From positions 1 through 64,000 of the forward strand of contig NZ_MTAZ01000019.1 of the NCBI RefSeq assembly GCF_002150785.1: 64,000 bases of DNA. The letters are read 5' to 3'. A program made the position numbers and the translations under genes. Shown here piece by piece: positions 8,724-17,813 of this stretch; positions within the stretch are counted from its first letter, which is position 1, and each line of letters starts with the position of its first letter. This stretch comes from Arenibacter amylolyticus (GTDB taxonomy: Bacteria; Bacteroidota; Bacteroidia; Flavobacteriales; Flavobacteriaceae). The notes under the pieces were generated by a model, which was not told the origin of the DNA, did not search any database, and was given only the letters and a program-made list of their open reading frames with translations.

Positions 8724-10478
8724 CTATTTTTCTTTCTCAGAAAGCTGATCGCTGTAGAGTTCCTTATAATATCCCTCTACGGAATTCAATTCTTCATGGG
8801 TGCCTTCCTGTAGCAATTTGCCTTCATCCAAGATTAGGATACGGTCTGCATTTTTTGCTGAAGATACCCTATGGCTAACGATTAGGGTAGTTTTGTTGTG
8901 GGACTCTTTTTTAAGTTGATTTAATATTTCCTCCTCGGTTTCGGTATCCACCGCGGATAGACAATCGTCAAAGAGATAGATTTTTGGATCCTTTAATAGG
9001 GCTCGTGCAATGGAGACCCTTTGTTTTTGTCCGCCGCTAAGGGTTAGGCCCCGTTCGCCTAATACGGTATCGTATTGATGGGTGAATCCCATGATATTGT
9101 CGTGCACCACCGCCTTTTTAGCCACCTCGATAATTTCCTCATCGGTAGAATCCTCTTTTCCAAACTTAATATTGTTCTTAATAGAATCCGAAAATAGAAA
9201 GGCGTCTTGTGGTACGGCCCCAATGGATTTTCGCAGACTGTTTAGGTTGAGCTCCTTTATGGGGACGTCGTCTATTAGAATTTCGCCAGAATCAATGTCG
9301 TACAGTCGAGCTATTAGGTCTAGGATGGTCGACTTCCCAGAGCCGGTCTTTCCTATGATGGCGACGGTTTCTCCCTTATTTATGGTAAAGGAAATGTTTT
9401 TTAGTGCCACTATATTGGTGTCCTCGTAGGTGAAAGTTACATTTTTGAATTCAATTTTTCCTTCAATTTCGGTTTCTTCCGTGGCGGTATTGACAATATT
9501 AGGGCGCTCTTTCAGAAATTCATTAATCCTTTTCTGGGAAGCCTCGGCCCTTTGTACTATAGAGGTAACCCAGCCAACAACGGCCACCGGCCATGTAAGC
9601 ATATTTACATAAATGATAAATTCTGCAATGATACCGATAGTGGCTATTTCCCCCTTAATATATTGCTGTCCGCCAATATAGATTACAAATATATTGCTGA
9701 TGCCAATCAGTAGAATCATTAAAGGAAAAAACCAAGCATTTACCCTTGCCAAGGCCATGCTCTTTTCCTTTCCCTCTAAGGCTAGGGTCTTTAGTTCTGC
9801 ATTTATTTTGGGTTCCAAGGCATAGGCCTTAATGACGGATATTCCAGAGAACGATTCTTGCGTAAAGGTAGATAGGGTAGACAGAAACTCCTGGACAATA
9901 GTGCTTCGTCTGTGAATAATTTTACTGATCTGATAAATCAAAACAGATAAGATGGGTAGGGGTAGTAGGGCGTACATCGCCAAGGTGGGTGCTTTTATGA
10001 ACATTAGCGGCACCAAACAGGCAAAGAGGGTTAAGGTTTGTATTCCGTACATTATTGCAGGTCCGCCATAAAGACGTACCTGGTTGATATCCTCGCTTAT
10101 CCTATTCATTAAATCCCCAGTCCTATTTTGTTTATAAAAATTGAGGCTCAACAATTGATAATGGTCAAATACCTCATTTTTTAAGTCGTACTCAATATAG
10201 CGAGAGATATTGATAATAGTCTGCCGCATTAAAAAGGTAAAGAATCCGGATAGCAGGGCAGCCCCCACAATAATAAGGATATACTCAAAGAGCATTTCCC
10301 TTGCCTCAGTCAACAAGAGTTCCTCCTTTATGTAGTTTTCCACTACTTCAATGGATTTGTTAACATAGGAGGGCATCACCAATTGGAAGACGCGAGCCAC
10401 AATAGTGATGATTACACCTACGAATAGTTTAAGCCCGTATTTTTTAAAATATTTATTAAGGTGCTTTAGTTCTTTCAT
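8724..10478 (-). CDS. MdlA/YheI-like ABC exporter half-transporter with degenerate Walker B glutamate
   Basis: A 584-residue type IV exporter half: six transmembrane helices (about 15-310) then a nucleotide-binding domain (about 340-575). Walker A GKTGSGKST, the signature LSGGQKQ (from residue 480) and the H-loop His536 are intact. Walker B reads YLFDDCLSAVD, with Asp505 where the catalytic glutamate normally sits. That substitution is characteristic of the MdlA/YheI half of heterodimeric exporters, whose partner supplies the working site. No partner gene is adjacent. A TATCTTTG promoter element lies 44 bases before the ATG. It exports lipid or drug-like substrates by family; the substrate is unknown. 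Confidence 0.92.
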   Translation of the reverse strand: MKELKHLNKYFKKYGLKLFVGVIITIVARVFQLVMPSYVNKSIEVVENYIKEELLLTEAREMLFEYILIIVGAALLSGFFTFLMRQTIINISRYIEYDLKNEVFDHYQLLSLNFYKQNRTGDLMNRISEDINQVRLYGGPAIMYGIQTLTLFACLVPLMFIKAPTLAMYALLPLPILSVLIYQISKIIHRRSTIVQEFLSTLSTFTQESFSGISVIKAYALEPKINAELKTLALEGKEKSMALARVNAWFFPLMILLIGISNIFVIYIGGQQYIKGEIATIGIIAEFIIYVNMLTWPVAVVGWVTSIVQRAEASQKRINEFLKERPNIVNTATEETEIEGKIEFKNVTFTYEDTNIVALKNISFTINKGETVAIIGKTGSGKSTILDLIARLYDIDSGEILIDDVPIKELNLNSLRKSIGAVPQDAFLFSDSIKNNIKFGKEDSTDEEIIEVAKKAVVHDNIMGFTHQYDTVLGERGLTLSGGQKQRVSIARALLKDPKIYLFDDCLSAVDTETEEEILNQLKKESHNKTTLIVSHRVSSAKNADRILILDEGKLLQEGTHEELNSVEGYYKELYSDQLSEKEK

Positions 10479-10521
10479 CGGAGCCGAGATAGAAATATCT
10501 AGTTAAGTAATGGTAATTCGC

Positions 10522-10529
10522 CAAAGATA
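10522..10529 (-). promoter_or_regulatory. -7 promoter element for the ABC exporter gene
   Basis: TATCTTTG on the minus strand fits the Bacteroidota TAnnTTTG element. It lies in the divergent region shared with nusB. Confidence 0.5.
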
Positions 10530-10609
10530 GTTTTTTGTAACTAAACGATATGTTATAAAAGGATTAAGATAATACCTAAAAAGGTAGTTATGATTAAAAA
10601 ATATAATCC

Positions 10610-10617
10610 TATTTTTG
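10610..10617 (+). promoter_or_regulatory. -7 promoter element for the nusB operon
   Basis: TATTTTTG, 41 bases before the nusB ATG. No convincing -33 TTTG is seen. Confidence 0.5.
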
Positions 10618-10657
10618 TACCCCAAAAAATTGTTATCTCATTAAAGTTCTTTAAAAA

Positions 10658-11605
10658 ATGCTTACAAGAAGGCACATTCGGGTTAAAGTTATGCAGTGTA
10701 TCTATGCCCTCACCCAGTCCAAGGATGATTCCCTAGACAAACAAGAGAAATTTTTAAAAGTAAGCATCGATAATATGTATTCGCTTTATCTTTTAATGTT
10801 GAGCTTGTTTTTGGAATTACATGAAAGAGCCCAGAGTCAGGTACAGCTATCTTCAAAAAGGTACTTGGAAAATCCTTCCGACAACTTCCCCGACAAGAAA
10901 AAATTTCTAAAAAACAGGGTCTTATTGCAAATGTCAGAGAACCTGTCGTTGCGCGATGAAATCAGTAGAAGGAAATTAAATAACTGGTACTTAAACGAGG
11001 AATACGTAAAAATTATATACACGGAAATGATAGAGAGTGATCTTTATCAAAAGTATATGGCCAACCCAGAGACCTCCTATGAGGAAGACAGGGAATTGAT
11101 TGTAAATCTCTTTAAGGATATTGTGGCGCCCAATGAAAAGATCTATGATTACTTTGAAGATGATAAATTAACCTGGGTTGATGATTTTCCAATCGTAAAC
11201 ACCTACCTATTAAAGTTGTTTAAAAAGATTAAGATAGATAGTTCTCCGTCTTATTTGCTTCCCAATCTGTTGAAGGACCAAGATGATATGGATTATGCTA
11301 GACGTCTTTTAACCAAGACCCTTCTGAACAATGCCGAATTGGAAAAGGAAATTGAGGGGAAAACCCCCAATTGGGATAAAGATCGTATTGCAGATATAGA
11401 TGCCATATTATTGAAAATGGCCATTTGTGAGCTTTTAAACTTTCCTTCCATCCCAGAAAAGGTGACCATCAATGAGTTTTTAGAGATTGCCAAGGAATAC
11501 TCCACGCCAAAGAGCAGTATTTTTATAAACGGAATATTGGATAAATTGGTTAGGGAATACAAGGATAATGGAAAGCTAAATAAACTTGGTAGGGGTTTGT
11601 TATAA
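10658..11605 (+). CDS. nusB: Transcription antitermination factor NusB (long form)
   Basis: A 315-residue protein, about twice the length of E. coli NusB, as is usual in Bacteroidota. The first helices MLTRRHIRVKVMQCIYAL match the NusB start. The C-terminal 110 residues (about 195-305) hold the recognisable NusB fold, ending with the conserved DRIADIDAILLKMAICELL and PEKVTINEFLEIAKEYSTPKSSIFINGILDKL. NusB with NusE/S10 binds boxA RNA and supports rRNA antitermination. The central insert of about 100 residues is lineage-specific and acidic. It heads an operon with a DUF1573 lipoprotein and yajC, a common flavobacterial arrangement. Confidence 0.95.
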   Translation: MLTRRHIRVKVMQCIYALTQSKDDSLDKQEKFLKVSIDNMYSLYLLMLSLFLELHERAQSQVQLSSKRYLENPSDNFPDKKKFLKNRVLLQMSENLSLRDEISRRKLNNWYLNEEYVKIIYTEMIESDLYQKYMANPETSYEEDRELIVNLFKDIVAPNEKIYDYFEDDKLTWVDDFPIVNTYLLKLFKKIKIDSSPSYLLPNLLKDQDDMDYARRLLTKTLLNNAELEKEIEGKTPNWDKDRIADIDAILLKMAICELLNFPSIPEKVTINEFLEIAKEYSTPKSSIFINGILDKLVREYKDNGKLNKLGRGLL

Positions 11606-11646
11606 ACAAATAATCCTTAAATTTACCCAAATTAAAACTATCAAAC

Positions 11647-12120
11647 ATGAAAAGAATATTTTTTACTCTTGGTCTTGTTTCTGTTTTTGTGTTGACCTCT
11701 TGTAAGGAGGCTGCCTCTAGCAAAATCAATGCTGCCAATGTAGAAGTTGCAGCAGAAAGAGATGCCGCTGCCAAGAAAATTCCAGTTATGGAATTTGATA
11801 AGGTGGAGCACGATTTTGGTGTGATTGAACAAAATGCGCCCCAAGAAACAATTTTCACCTTCAAAAACACTGGTGACGGTCCGTTAATCATTACGGATGC
11901 AAACAGTAGCTGTGGATGTACTGTTCCCGATTATCCAAAGAACACTCCTATTTTACCTGGTGAAACTGGGGAGCTATTGGTGAAATTCAATGGTGCAGGT
12001 CAAAACCAGATCACTAAGACCATTAATGTGGTTACCAATACAAGCAAGGGTACAGAAACTCTTAGAATAAAAGCATTTATAACCCCAAAAGGAGCTGGTC
12101 CAGTAGGTCCGGTTAAATAA
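11647..12120 (+). CDS. DUF1573 lipoprotein
   Basis: A 157-residue protein with a lipoprotein signal peptide (MKRIFFTLG...FVLTSC) and the lipobox cysteine near residue 19. The mature part is one DUF1573 domain, an Ig-like (ASPM/hydin-type) fold, marked by EHDFGVIEQNAPQ, FTFKNTGDGPLII and SSCGCTVPDYPK. It is expected at the periplasmic face of a membrane. It lies between nusB and yajC, 41 and 13 bases from each, so it is almost certainly co-transcribed. Its molecular role is unknown. Position beside yajC is a recurring Bacteroidota feature and may hint at envelope protein handling. Confidence 0.9.
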   Translation: MKRIFFTLGLVSVFVLTSCKEAASSKINAANVEVAAERDAAAKKIPVMEFDKVEHDFGVIEQNAPQETIFTFKNTGDGPLIITDANSSCGCTVPDYPKNTPILPGETGELLVKFNGAGQNQITKTINVVTNTSKGTETLRIKAFITPKGAGPVGPVK

Positions 12121-12133
12121 GTAATAGTATCTT

Positions 12134-12421
12134 ATGTTAGAACAGTATCCATATTTACCGTTAATCTTAATGTTTGTGGTGGTCTATTTTTTTATGATCG
12201 CTCCACAGAGAAAAAGAGCCAAACAGGAAAAGAAATTTGCTTCCGAATTAAAAAGAGGCGATAGAGTAGTTACTAAAAGTGGTATGCACGGTAAAATTGC
12301 CGATATTAACGATAAGGATTTCTCCTGCGTAATAGAGACCATGGCCGGTAAAATAAAATTTGATCGTTCTGCCATTTCCATGGAAATGAGTAAAAAATTG
12401 AACGAGCCAGAGAAGAAGTAA
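12134..12421 (+). CDS. yajC: Preprotein translocase accessory subunit YajC
   Basis: A 95-residue single-pass membrane protein. One N-terminal helix (residues 7-23, LPLILMFVVVYFFMI) is followed by the family signature PQRKRAKQEKKF and the cytosolic beta-barrel domain GDRVVTKSGMHGKIADI...VIETMAGKIKFDRSAI. YajC associates with SecDF at the Sec translocon. It closes the nusB-DUF1573-yajC operon; a strong terminator follows within 25 bases. In many flavobacteria a YbbR-like gene and coaE come next, but neither is present here. Confidence 0.95.
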   Translation: MLEQYPYLPLILMFVVVYFFMIAPQRKRAKQEKKFASELKRGDRVVTKSGMHGKIADINDKDFSCVIETMAGKIKFDRSAISMEMSKKLNEPEKK

Positions 12422-12444
12422 TTTTTTATTTTACATTTTATATT

Positions 12445-12476
12445 AAAGCACCAGCATCTTGTTGGTGCTTTTTTTT
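12445..12476 (+). terminator. Terminator of the nusB-yajC operon
   Basis: AAAGCACCA (12445-12453) pairs exactly with TGGTGCTTT (12463-12471) and runs into eight Ts. Confidence 0.9.
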
Positions 12477-12708
12477 GTTGCACGGTCTTGTTTTTAAGGA
12501 ATCACTATTGTCTATGACGATAAGGAATGTAGGGCTTGGCATCCTTAGGAGTAATGGGAAAGTGGTGATAAACCAATAGTTTATATTTAGCAAGCTGGGT
12601 ACGGTATAGGGGATGGTTCGGCGAGCTTCTGCGTCCTTCAAAAGGTGGTTCCCCCGTAGCTACTTCCTAGCTAATTTGTATATTTAAGACAACCTAAACC
12701 AACAAACC

Positions 12709-14028
12709 ATGATGAATTCTAGAAGAAATTTTATAAAAAACAGCTCTCTTATGGCTATGGGAACCGGGGCTTCCTTTCTTTTTCCGATAGACCTCCTAGC
12801 TGCCATGAGAAGAAAGGTTAGTCCCAATGATCAAATAGGGGTAGGTCTTATTGGTTGTAAAGGGATGGGATTCAGCAACCTCACTTCCATGCTTAAAATA
12901 AATGAAATTCAGCTCGTGGGGCTTTGTGATATAGATGAAAGGGTGTTGCAGCAGCGATCTGGAGATTTAGAGAAAGCCGGATTTAAGAAGCCTGCCTTAT
13001 ATAATGATTATAGAAAACTGTTGGCAAATAAGGATGTAGATGTGGTGATTATTGGTACTCCAGACCATTGGCATTGTCTACAATTGGCAGATGCCCTACA
13101 AGCAGGAAAGGATGTCTACTGTGAAAAACCATTGGCCAATTCTATGGAGGAGTGTAATGTTTTATTGCATGCTGCCCAAGCAAGTGATCGGATGTTGCAA
13201 ATTGGACAATGGCAACGGAGTCAGCCTCATTTTGTGGATGCCATGGAATTTGTACATTCCGGTAAATTGGGGCAAATACGATTGGCAAAGGCATGGGCGT
13301 ACCAAGGGTGGATGAAATCTATACCCGTCTTACCAAATTCCACCCCTCCAGAAGGAGTAGATTACGATATGTGGTTGGGGCCCGCTCCGAAGCGAGCTTT
13401 TAATCCTAACAGGTTCCATTTTAATTTCAGGTGGTATTGGGATTATGCGGGCGGTCTTATGACGGACTGGGGAGTGCATCTTATGGACTATGCCTTGTAT
13501 GGTATGAAAGCCCATACTCCTAAATCAGTGATGGCACTGGGCGGTAAGTTTGCCTACCCCGAGGATGCTGCTGAAACCCCAGATACCCTCCAAACAGTGT
13601 ATGAGTACGATGATTTTTCCATATTGTGGGAACATGCCACTGGCATAGACGGTGGGAATTATGGACGTAATCACGGAATCGCTTTTATAGGAAATAATGG
13701 CACCTTGGTGTTGGATAGGAATGGATGGGAGGTAATTGCCGAAAAGGATAGAATGGAAAGTTTGCCCTTGCAGCAAAATCAAGGGAGCGGATTAGATAAA
13801 CATACCCAAAACTTTATTCAAGCCGTAAAATCTAGGGATGGGTCGCAGTTAAAAGCCCCCCTTCAGATAGGCTACGATGCTGCCATGGTTTGTCATATGG
13901 GGAATGTAGCCTTTAAGACCGGGAACCGTATCTATTGGGATCAACAGACTAAGAAATTTACGGATGAAAGTGCAAATTTGTTAATGAAGGCACACTACCA
14001 TAATGGATGGGAGCTACCCGGTAGTTAG
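12709..14028 (+). CDS. Tat-exported Gfo/Idh/MocA family oxidoreductase
   Basis: A 439-residue predicted NAD(P)-dependent sugar or inositol dehydrogenase. The N-terminus MMNSRRNFIKNSSL is a twin-arginine signal, so the enzyme is probably exported folded with its cofactor. The Rossmann domain follows: GVGLIGCKGMG (about residue 44) and the conserved CEKPLANS (about 143). The C-terminal domain has WGVHLMDYALYGM, with the catalytic-type histidine of this family. Exported members in Bacteroidota act on glycan sugars, some as NAD-dependent glycosidases. It stands alone after the yajC terminator, and a hairpin follows. The substrate is not predictable. Confidence 0.9.
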   Translation: MMNSRRNFIKNSSLMAMGTGASFLFPIDLLAAMRRKVSPNDQIGVGLIGCKGMGFSNLTSMLKINEIQLVGLCDIDERVLQQRSGDLEKAGFKKPALYNDYRKLLANKDVDVVIIGTPDHWHCLQLADALQAGKDVYCEKPLANSMEECNVLLHAAQASDRMLQIGQWQRSQPHFVDAMEFVHSGKLGQIRLAKAWAYQGWMKSIPVLPNSTPPEGVDYDMWLGPAPKRAFNPNRFHFNFRWYWDYAGGLMTDWGVHLMDYALYGMKAHTPKSVMALGGKFAYPEDAAETPDTLQTVYEYDDFSILWEHATGIDGGNYGRNHGIAFIGNNGTLVLDRNGWEVIAEKDRMESLPLQQNQGSGLDKHTQNFIQAVKSRDGSQLKAPLQIGYDAAMVCHMGNVAFKTGNRIYWDQQTKKFTDESANLLMKAHYHNGWELPGS

Positions 14029-14071
14029 TGGTCATTATAATAAACGGGAAGTGCTCTTTTTCTTTGAAATC

Positions 14072-14095
14072 AGCCCATACACTGGGGTATGGGCT
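14072..14095. terminator. Hairpin between convergent genes
   Basis: AGCCCATAC (14072-14080) pairs exactly with GTATGGGCT (14087-14095), between the Gfo/Idh gene and the YdeI-like gene. No clear T tract, so terminator function is inferred from position. Confidence 0.45.
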
Positions 14096-14133
14096 AATTA
14101 GGTTTGTTACTGATAGCTCTAGGGTGTATGGCG

Positions 14134-14724
14134 TTACCGATACTTATCGTGCAACCCAATTTCCTGTCTTATTAAGGGAAGGCATTTTTCTAGGCGGTTA
14201 CGCTTAGTTTTCTCCTGCTTTGCCTCCGCAATATATTCGCAATACTGCTTCTGTTTATAGGGAGGAAGCTTTGTAAAACAGGTCTTTAATGACGGATTTT
14301 CCTCCAAAACCTGTTTCAGCTGTGGCGGTACAATCATTTTCTTTTTCTTTTCTGGCACCAGGACCTTTCCCTTTTTTTGATTGGCTATGGCTTCCTCCAA
14401 ATAGGCCAATACGGTGGCTTTATCTATGTCGGTAATTGCCGTAAACTTCCAATGACGCAGGGCCTTGGTCTTCCCTTCTTGGGCATTTTCCAGTACTTTT
14501 TTGGGATCGGATAAAAACACCCCATTAAAAAACCAAAGTCCAAAATAGGATTTAAAAGCTAAGATGCCCACTACATTCTTGTTCCCAATAGTGTAGACGG
14601 GACTGCCCCATTTATAATCCTCAACCAATGCTGTTTTAAGGGCTATTTCCCTTAAGATCGCAATTCCGGCTTTAAAAGGATGTTCCTTGGCGTAGTAGGC
14701 CTCAATTTTCTCCCATTTCTCCAT
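14134..14724 (-). CDS. YdeI/OmpD-associated (DUF1801) family protein
   Basis: A 196-residue cytosolic protein. The N-terminal part (about 10-110) is a DUF1801 domain of the YdhG type: ALVEDYKWGSPVYTI, VVGILAFKSYFGLWFFNG and GKTKALRHWKF. The C-terminal part is the OmdA/bacteriocin-protection-like helical domain, with PPQLKQVLEENP, FTKLPPYKQKQYCEYI and EKTKRNRLEKCLPLI. This combination is the YdeI family, common in Bacteroidota and linked elsewhere to stress or bacteriocin tolerance. The mechanism is unknown. The gene is followed by pepT upstream on the same strand with a 36-base gap, so they may be co-transcribed. Confidence 0.85.
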   Translation of the reverse strand: MEKWEKIEAYYAKEHPFKAGIAILREIALKTALVEDYKWGSPVYTIGNKNVVGILAFKSYFGLWFFNGVFLSDPKKVLENAQEGKTKALRHWKFTAITDIDKATVLAYLEEAIANQKKGKVLVPEKKKKMIVPPQLKQVLEENPSLKTCFTKLPPYKQKQYCEYIAEAKQEKTKRNRLEKCLPLIRQEIGLHDKYR

Positions 14725-14760
14725 CTTTTAGTCCATTAAAGACCCTTAGCTCCTTAAAAT

Positions 14761-16008
14761 TTATTTTTCGGGAAGTTTGTCTAGGTCCAATTCTCCAGTA
14801 AGTTCGCAAATTTTTACGATAACATCTACCGCTTTTTGCATACTTTCTACTGGTACGTATTCATATTTACCATGAAAATTATGACCTCCTGCAAAAATGT
14901 TGGGGCAGGGAAGACCCATAAAGCTTAACTGGGAACCGTCTGTGCCACCTCTAATAGGCTTAATAATGGGGGTTATCCCCAAGGTTTTCATGGCTTTTTC
15001 TGCGATATCCACAATATGCATTACGGGTTCAATTTTTTCTCTCATATTAAAGTACTGGTCTTTAATCTCAAGGGTGACCTGGGGGCCATAGGTGGCATTC
15101 AATTTATCCGTAATCTCCTGTAGTAGGGCTTTACAATCATTGAATTTCTGCAGGTCATGGTCTCTTACAATTAGTTCTATGGATGCATTTTCTATTTCCC
15201 CACTAAAATGGTGCACATGGAAAAATCCTTCCCTACCAGTAGTTTTCTGGGGGACTTCATTTGCGGGTAGACTACTGATAAATTCATTGGCTATAAGAAC
15301 TGCATTAATCATTTTACCCTTCGCATAGCCAGGATGCACACTTTTTCCGCTGATTTTCACTTTTACGCCGGCGGCATTGAAATTTTCGTATTCCAATTCC
15401 CCAATTTGACTACCATCCATGGTGTAGGCCCAGTCGGCACCAAAAGCAGCTACATCAAATTTATGGGCGCCCCTGCCAATTTCTTCATCGGGCGTGAATC
15501 CTACCCGTATTTTTCCGTGTTTTATCTCAGGGTGTTGAATTAAATACTCCATGGCGGTAACAATTTCGGTGATACCCGCCTTGTCGTCTGCACCCAGCAA
15601 GGTGGTGCCGTCAGTGGTAATAAGGGTGTTGCCCTTGTACTGCAAAAGATCTTCAAAATAGCTAGGGGAAAGCACTATATTCTCCTCTTTGTTCAATACA
15701 ATGTCGCCTCCGTCGTAATTTTCAATAATCTGCGGGTTTACATTGGTGGCCGTGAAATCTGGCGAGGTGTCAAAATGGGCAATAAAACCAATGGTAGGTA
15801 CCTCTTTGTCCATATTGCTGGGGAGGGTGGCCATGATATAGGCGTTCTCATCAATTTCTACCTCTTGCATGCCAATTTCCTTTAGCTCTGCTACCAGTTT
15901 ATGCGCTAAATCCCACTGTTTTTTAGTGCTTGGCGTGGTGTTAGAATTGGGGTCGCTTTGAGTATCAATGGAGATATAACTTATAAATCGGTCTATAATA
16001 TGTTGCAT
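14761..16008 (-). CDS. pepT: Peptidase T (tripeptide aminopeptidase)
   Basis: A 415-residue M20B metallopeptidase that releases the N-terminal residue from tripeptides in the cytosol. The di-zinc site is visible: [11 protein letters not shown] (first histidine and aspartate), [10 protein letters not shown] (bridging aspartate), [15 protein letters not shown] (catalytic Glu and ligand Glu), and [18 protein letters not shown]. The C-terminal [27 protein letters not shown] supplies the last histidine. Length matches E. coli PepT (about 408). A TACTTTTG promoter element lies 17 bases before the ATG. It probably feeds amino acids from peptides into metabolism. Confidence 0.97.
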   Translation of the reverse strand: MQHIIDRFISYISIDTQSDPNSNTTPSTKKQWDLAHKLVAELKEIGMQEVEIDENAYIMATLPSNMDKEVPTIGFIAHFDTSPDFTATNVNPQIIENYDGGDIVLNKEENIVLSPSYFEDLLQYKGNTLITTDGTTLLGADDKAGITEIVTAMEYLIQHPEIKHGKIRVGFTPDEEIGRGAHKFDVAAFGADWAYTMDGSQIGELEYENFNAAGVKVKISGKSVHPGYAKGKMINAVLIANEFISSLPANEVPQKTTGREGFFHVHHFSGEIENASIELIVRDHDLQKFNDCKALLQEITDKLNATYGPQVTLEIKDQYFNMREKIEPVMHIVDIAEKAMKTLGITPIIKPIRGGTDGSQLSFMGLPCPNIFAGGHNFHGKYEYVPVESMQKAVDVIVKICELTGELDLDKLPEK

Positions 16009-16024
16009 GTGATTTTATTTTTTT

Positions 16025-16032
16025 CAAAAGTA
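16025..16032 (-). promoter_or_regulatory. -7 promoter element for pepT
   Basis: TACTTTTG on the minus strand, a TAnnTTTG match, 17 bases before the pepT ATG, implying a short leader. Confidence 0.5.
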
Positions 16033-16242
16033 CGGTTTATTTAAATTTTTGGAGGATCACTTTTAAATCGGAGCTTAAAATAAACCCTCAGCCTTGCAAT
16101 TGTAGAAAGGAAGGCGTATTGGTGATCATGATCGTTGAAAGGGAATCAAATGAAAATTTCGGGCCAAAATCAAAAAAAATCTGTGGGGCAAATATAATTT
16201 TAGTGCGGAATTGTTGTTGTATAGATACAATAATAATCTACC

Positions 16243-16656
16243 ATGTTTAAATATTTGTTTTTGTCGATGGTGTTGGGGTGGGGATCTTCCCTTATGGCAC
16301 AAAAAGAATGTAGTCTTGGGATTGGGGTATCCAATATGGATACCGTAGAGCAAGTTTTTCAGCTCAATGCTGCGCAGAAGGAACAACTGCAAACTTTTCA
16401 TGAAGCGGTAGGGGTAGAGACTAAGTTGTTGGAGGAAGAAAGAAAAGAGTTGTTTAAAAGCCATCCACAAACTACTCCGGAAGATTTTGAGACCTTGGAG
16501 GCTAAACGTCTGGCGCTGGAAAATAAAGTAAAGGCCGTCTTTACAAAATACGATCGTAAATTCCTGGCCTTACTCAATGAAAAACAATACCAGAGGTATC
16601 TTGCCTTATGCCGTGAGGTAGAAAGACAACCAATAAAAAAACCAGGTGATAACTAG
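16243..16656 (+). CDS. Small exported helical protein
   Basis: A 137-residue protein with a signal peptide (MFKYLFLSMVLGWGSSLMAQ). The mature region is highly charged and almost wholly helical: QVFQLNAAQKEQLQTFHEAV, LLEEERKELFKS and a closing LNEKQYQRYLALCREVER. The two LNxxQ-type motifs recall the Spy/CpxP (LTxxQ) periplasmic chaperone family, but the similarity is loose. A TAATTTTA element at 16195-16202, one base off the Bacteroidota -7 consensus, lies 41 bases upstream. pyrD follows with its own promoter. Function unknown; a periplasmic sensing or chaperone role is only a guess. Confidence 0.7.
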   Translation: MFKYLFLSMVLGWGSSLMAQKECSLGIGVSNMDTVEQVFQLNAAQKEQLQTFHEAVGVETKLLEEERKELFKSHPQTTPEDFETLEAKRLALENKVKAVFTKYDRKFLALLNEKQYQRYLALCREVERQPIKKPGDN

Positions 16657-16712
16657 GTAGGAAAATGTTGATAAATTAAGGGTAAATAGGAGTATATACG
16701 GGGGGTAGTTTG

Positions 16713-16720
16713 TATTTTTG
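16713..16720 (+). promoter_or_regulatory. -7 promoter element for pyrD
   Basis: TATTTTTG. A possible TTG start at 16718 lies inside this element and would not be transcribed, which fixes the pyrD start at the ATG at 16736. Confidence 0.6.
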
Positions 16721-16735
16721 CGCAAATTCGTTCCT

Positions 16736-17779
16736 ATGTACAAAAATATTGTAAGACCTCTTTTATTTCAATTTGATCCGGAAAAAGTACATCACTTTAC
16801 CTTTAAATTCGTTCAGTTTTGTTCCAAGATTGGACTCTCTGGTTTGTTCCGTGGCATTTACGCTGTTAACGATCCCAGATTGGAACGAAAGTTATTTGGT
16901 CTTACCTTTAAAAATCCAGTGGGACTTGCTGCTGGTTTCGATAAGAACGCCCAACTGTATAATGAATTGTCCGATTTTGGATTCGGATTTATAGAAATAG
17001 GAACCCTTACACCCAAGCCACAGGATGGAAATCCTAAAAAGAGATTATTTCGCCTTAAAGAGGATCAGGCTATAATTAATAGGATGGGCTTCAATAATTT
17101 GGGGGTGGAAGAGGCCGTCAAAAATTTACAAAAACCACACCGCGTCTTAATCGGTGGAAATATCGGAAAGAATAAGCTAACCCCTAATAATCTAGCAGTA
17201 AAGGATTATTTAATCTGTCTGGAAGCCTTGTTTAACGAGGTAGATTATTTTGTGGTGAATGTAAGTTCTCCCAATACTCCAGGATTAAGGGAGTTGCAAG
17301 ACAAGGAGCCTTTAACAGCGCTATTAAAAGCATTAAAAGTAGAGAATAAAGCCCTAGCCAAAACGAGGAAGGTAAAGGAACGCCCTATTTTATTGAAGAT
17401 TGCGCCCGATTTAACGGATGAGCAATTATTGGATATCATCGATATCGTTTCCGATACGAAAATAGATGGGGTTATTGCTGCCAATACTACCATTTCTAGG
17501 GAAGGGCTGCAATCCGATCCCAAGCTAGTGGCTGAAAACGGAGGGGTTAGTGGGAAGCCTTTAACAAAAAGGAGTACGGAAGTAATCCGATTTTTGGCCG
17601 ATAAAAGCAACAAGGCCTTCCCAATTATTGGTGTAGGCGGAATCCATTCCCCAGAGGATGCGCTGGAGAAACTGGAAGCCGGTGCAGATCTAATTCAATT
17701 GTGGACTGGTTTTATTTATGAAGGTCCAGGCCTTATCAAACGCATCAATAAGGCCATTCTCAATAGTCCTAACAACTAA
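16736..17779 (+). CDS. pyrD: Dihydroorotate dehydrogenase (quinone), class 2
   Basis: A 347-residue enzyme oxidising dihydroorotate to orotate with quinone in pyrimidine synthesis; class 2 members bind the inner membrane by an N-terminal helix. The N-terminus [23 protein letters not shown] matches E. coli PyrD and fixes the ATG start. The FMN site is seen in [11 protein letters not shown] and the C-terminal [32 protein letters not shown]. The catalytic base is the serine of [14 protein letters not shown], as in class 2 (cysteine in class 1). It has its own promoter and is not linked here to other pyr genes. Confidence 0.97.
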   Translation: MYKNIVRPLLFQFDPEKVHHFTFKFVQFCSKIGLSGLFRGIYAVNDPRLERKLFGLTFKNPVGLAAGFDKNAQLYNELSDFGFGFIEIGTLTPKPQDGNPKKRLFRLKEDQAIINRMGFNNLGVEEAVKNLQKPHRVLIGGNIGKNKLTPNNLAVKDYLICLEALFNEVDYFVVNVSSPNTPGLRELQDKEPLTALLKALKVENKALAKTRKVKERPILLKIAPDLTDEQLLDIIDIVSDTKIDGVIAANTTISREGLQSDPKLVAENGGVSGKPLTKRSTEVIRFLADKSNKAFPIIGVGGIHSPEDALEKLEAGADLIQLWTGFIYEGPGLIKRINKAILNSPNN

Positions 17780-17813
17780 GTGGAGGACTTGTGGTCAGGG
17801 GTGATAATTATGG

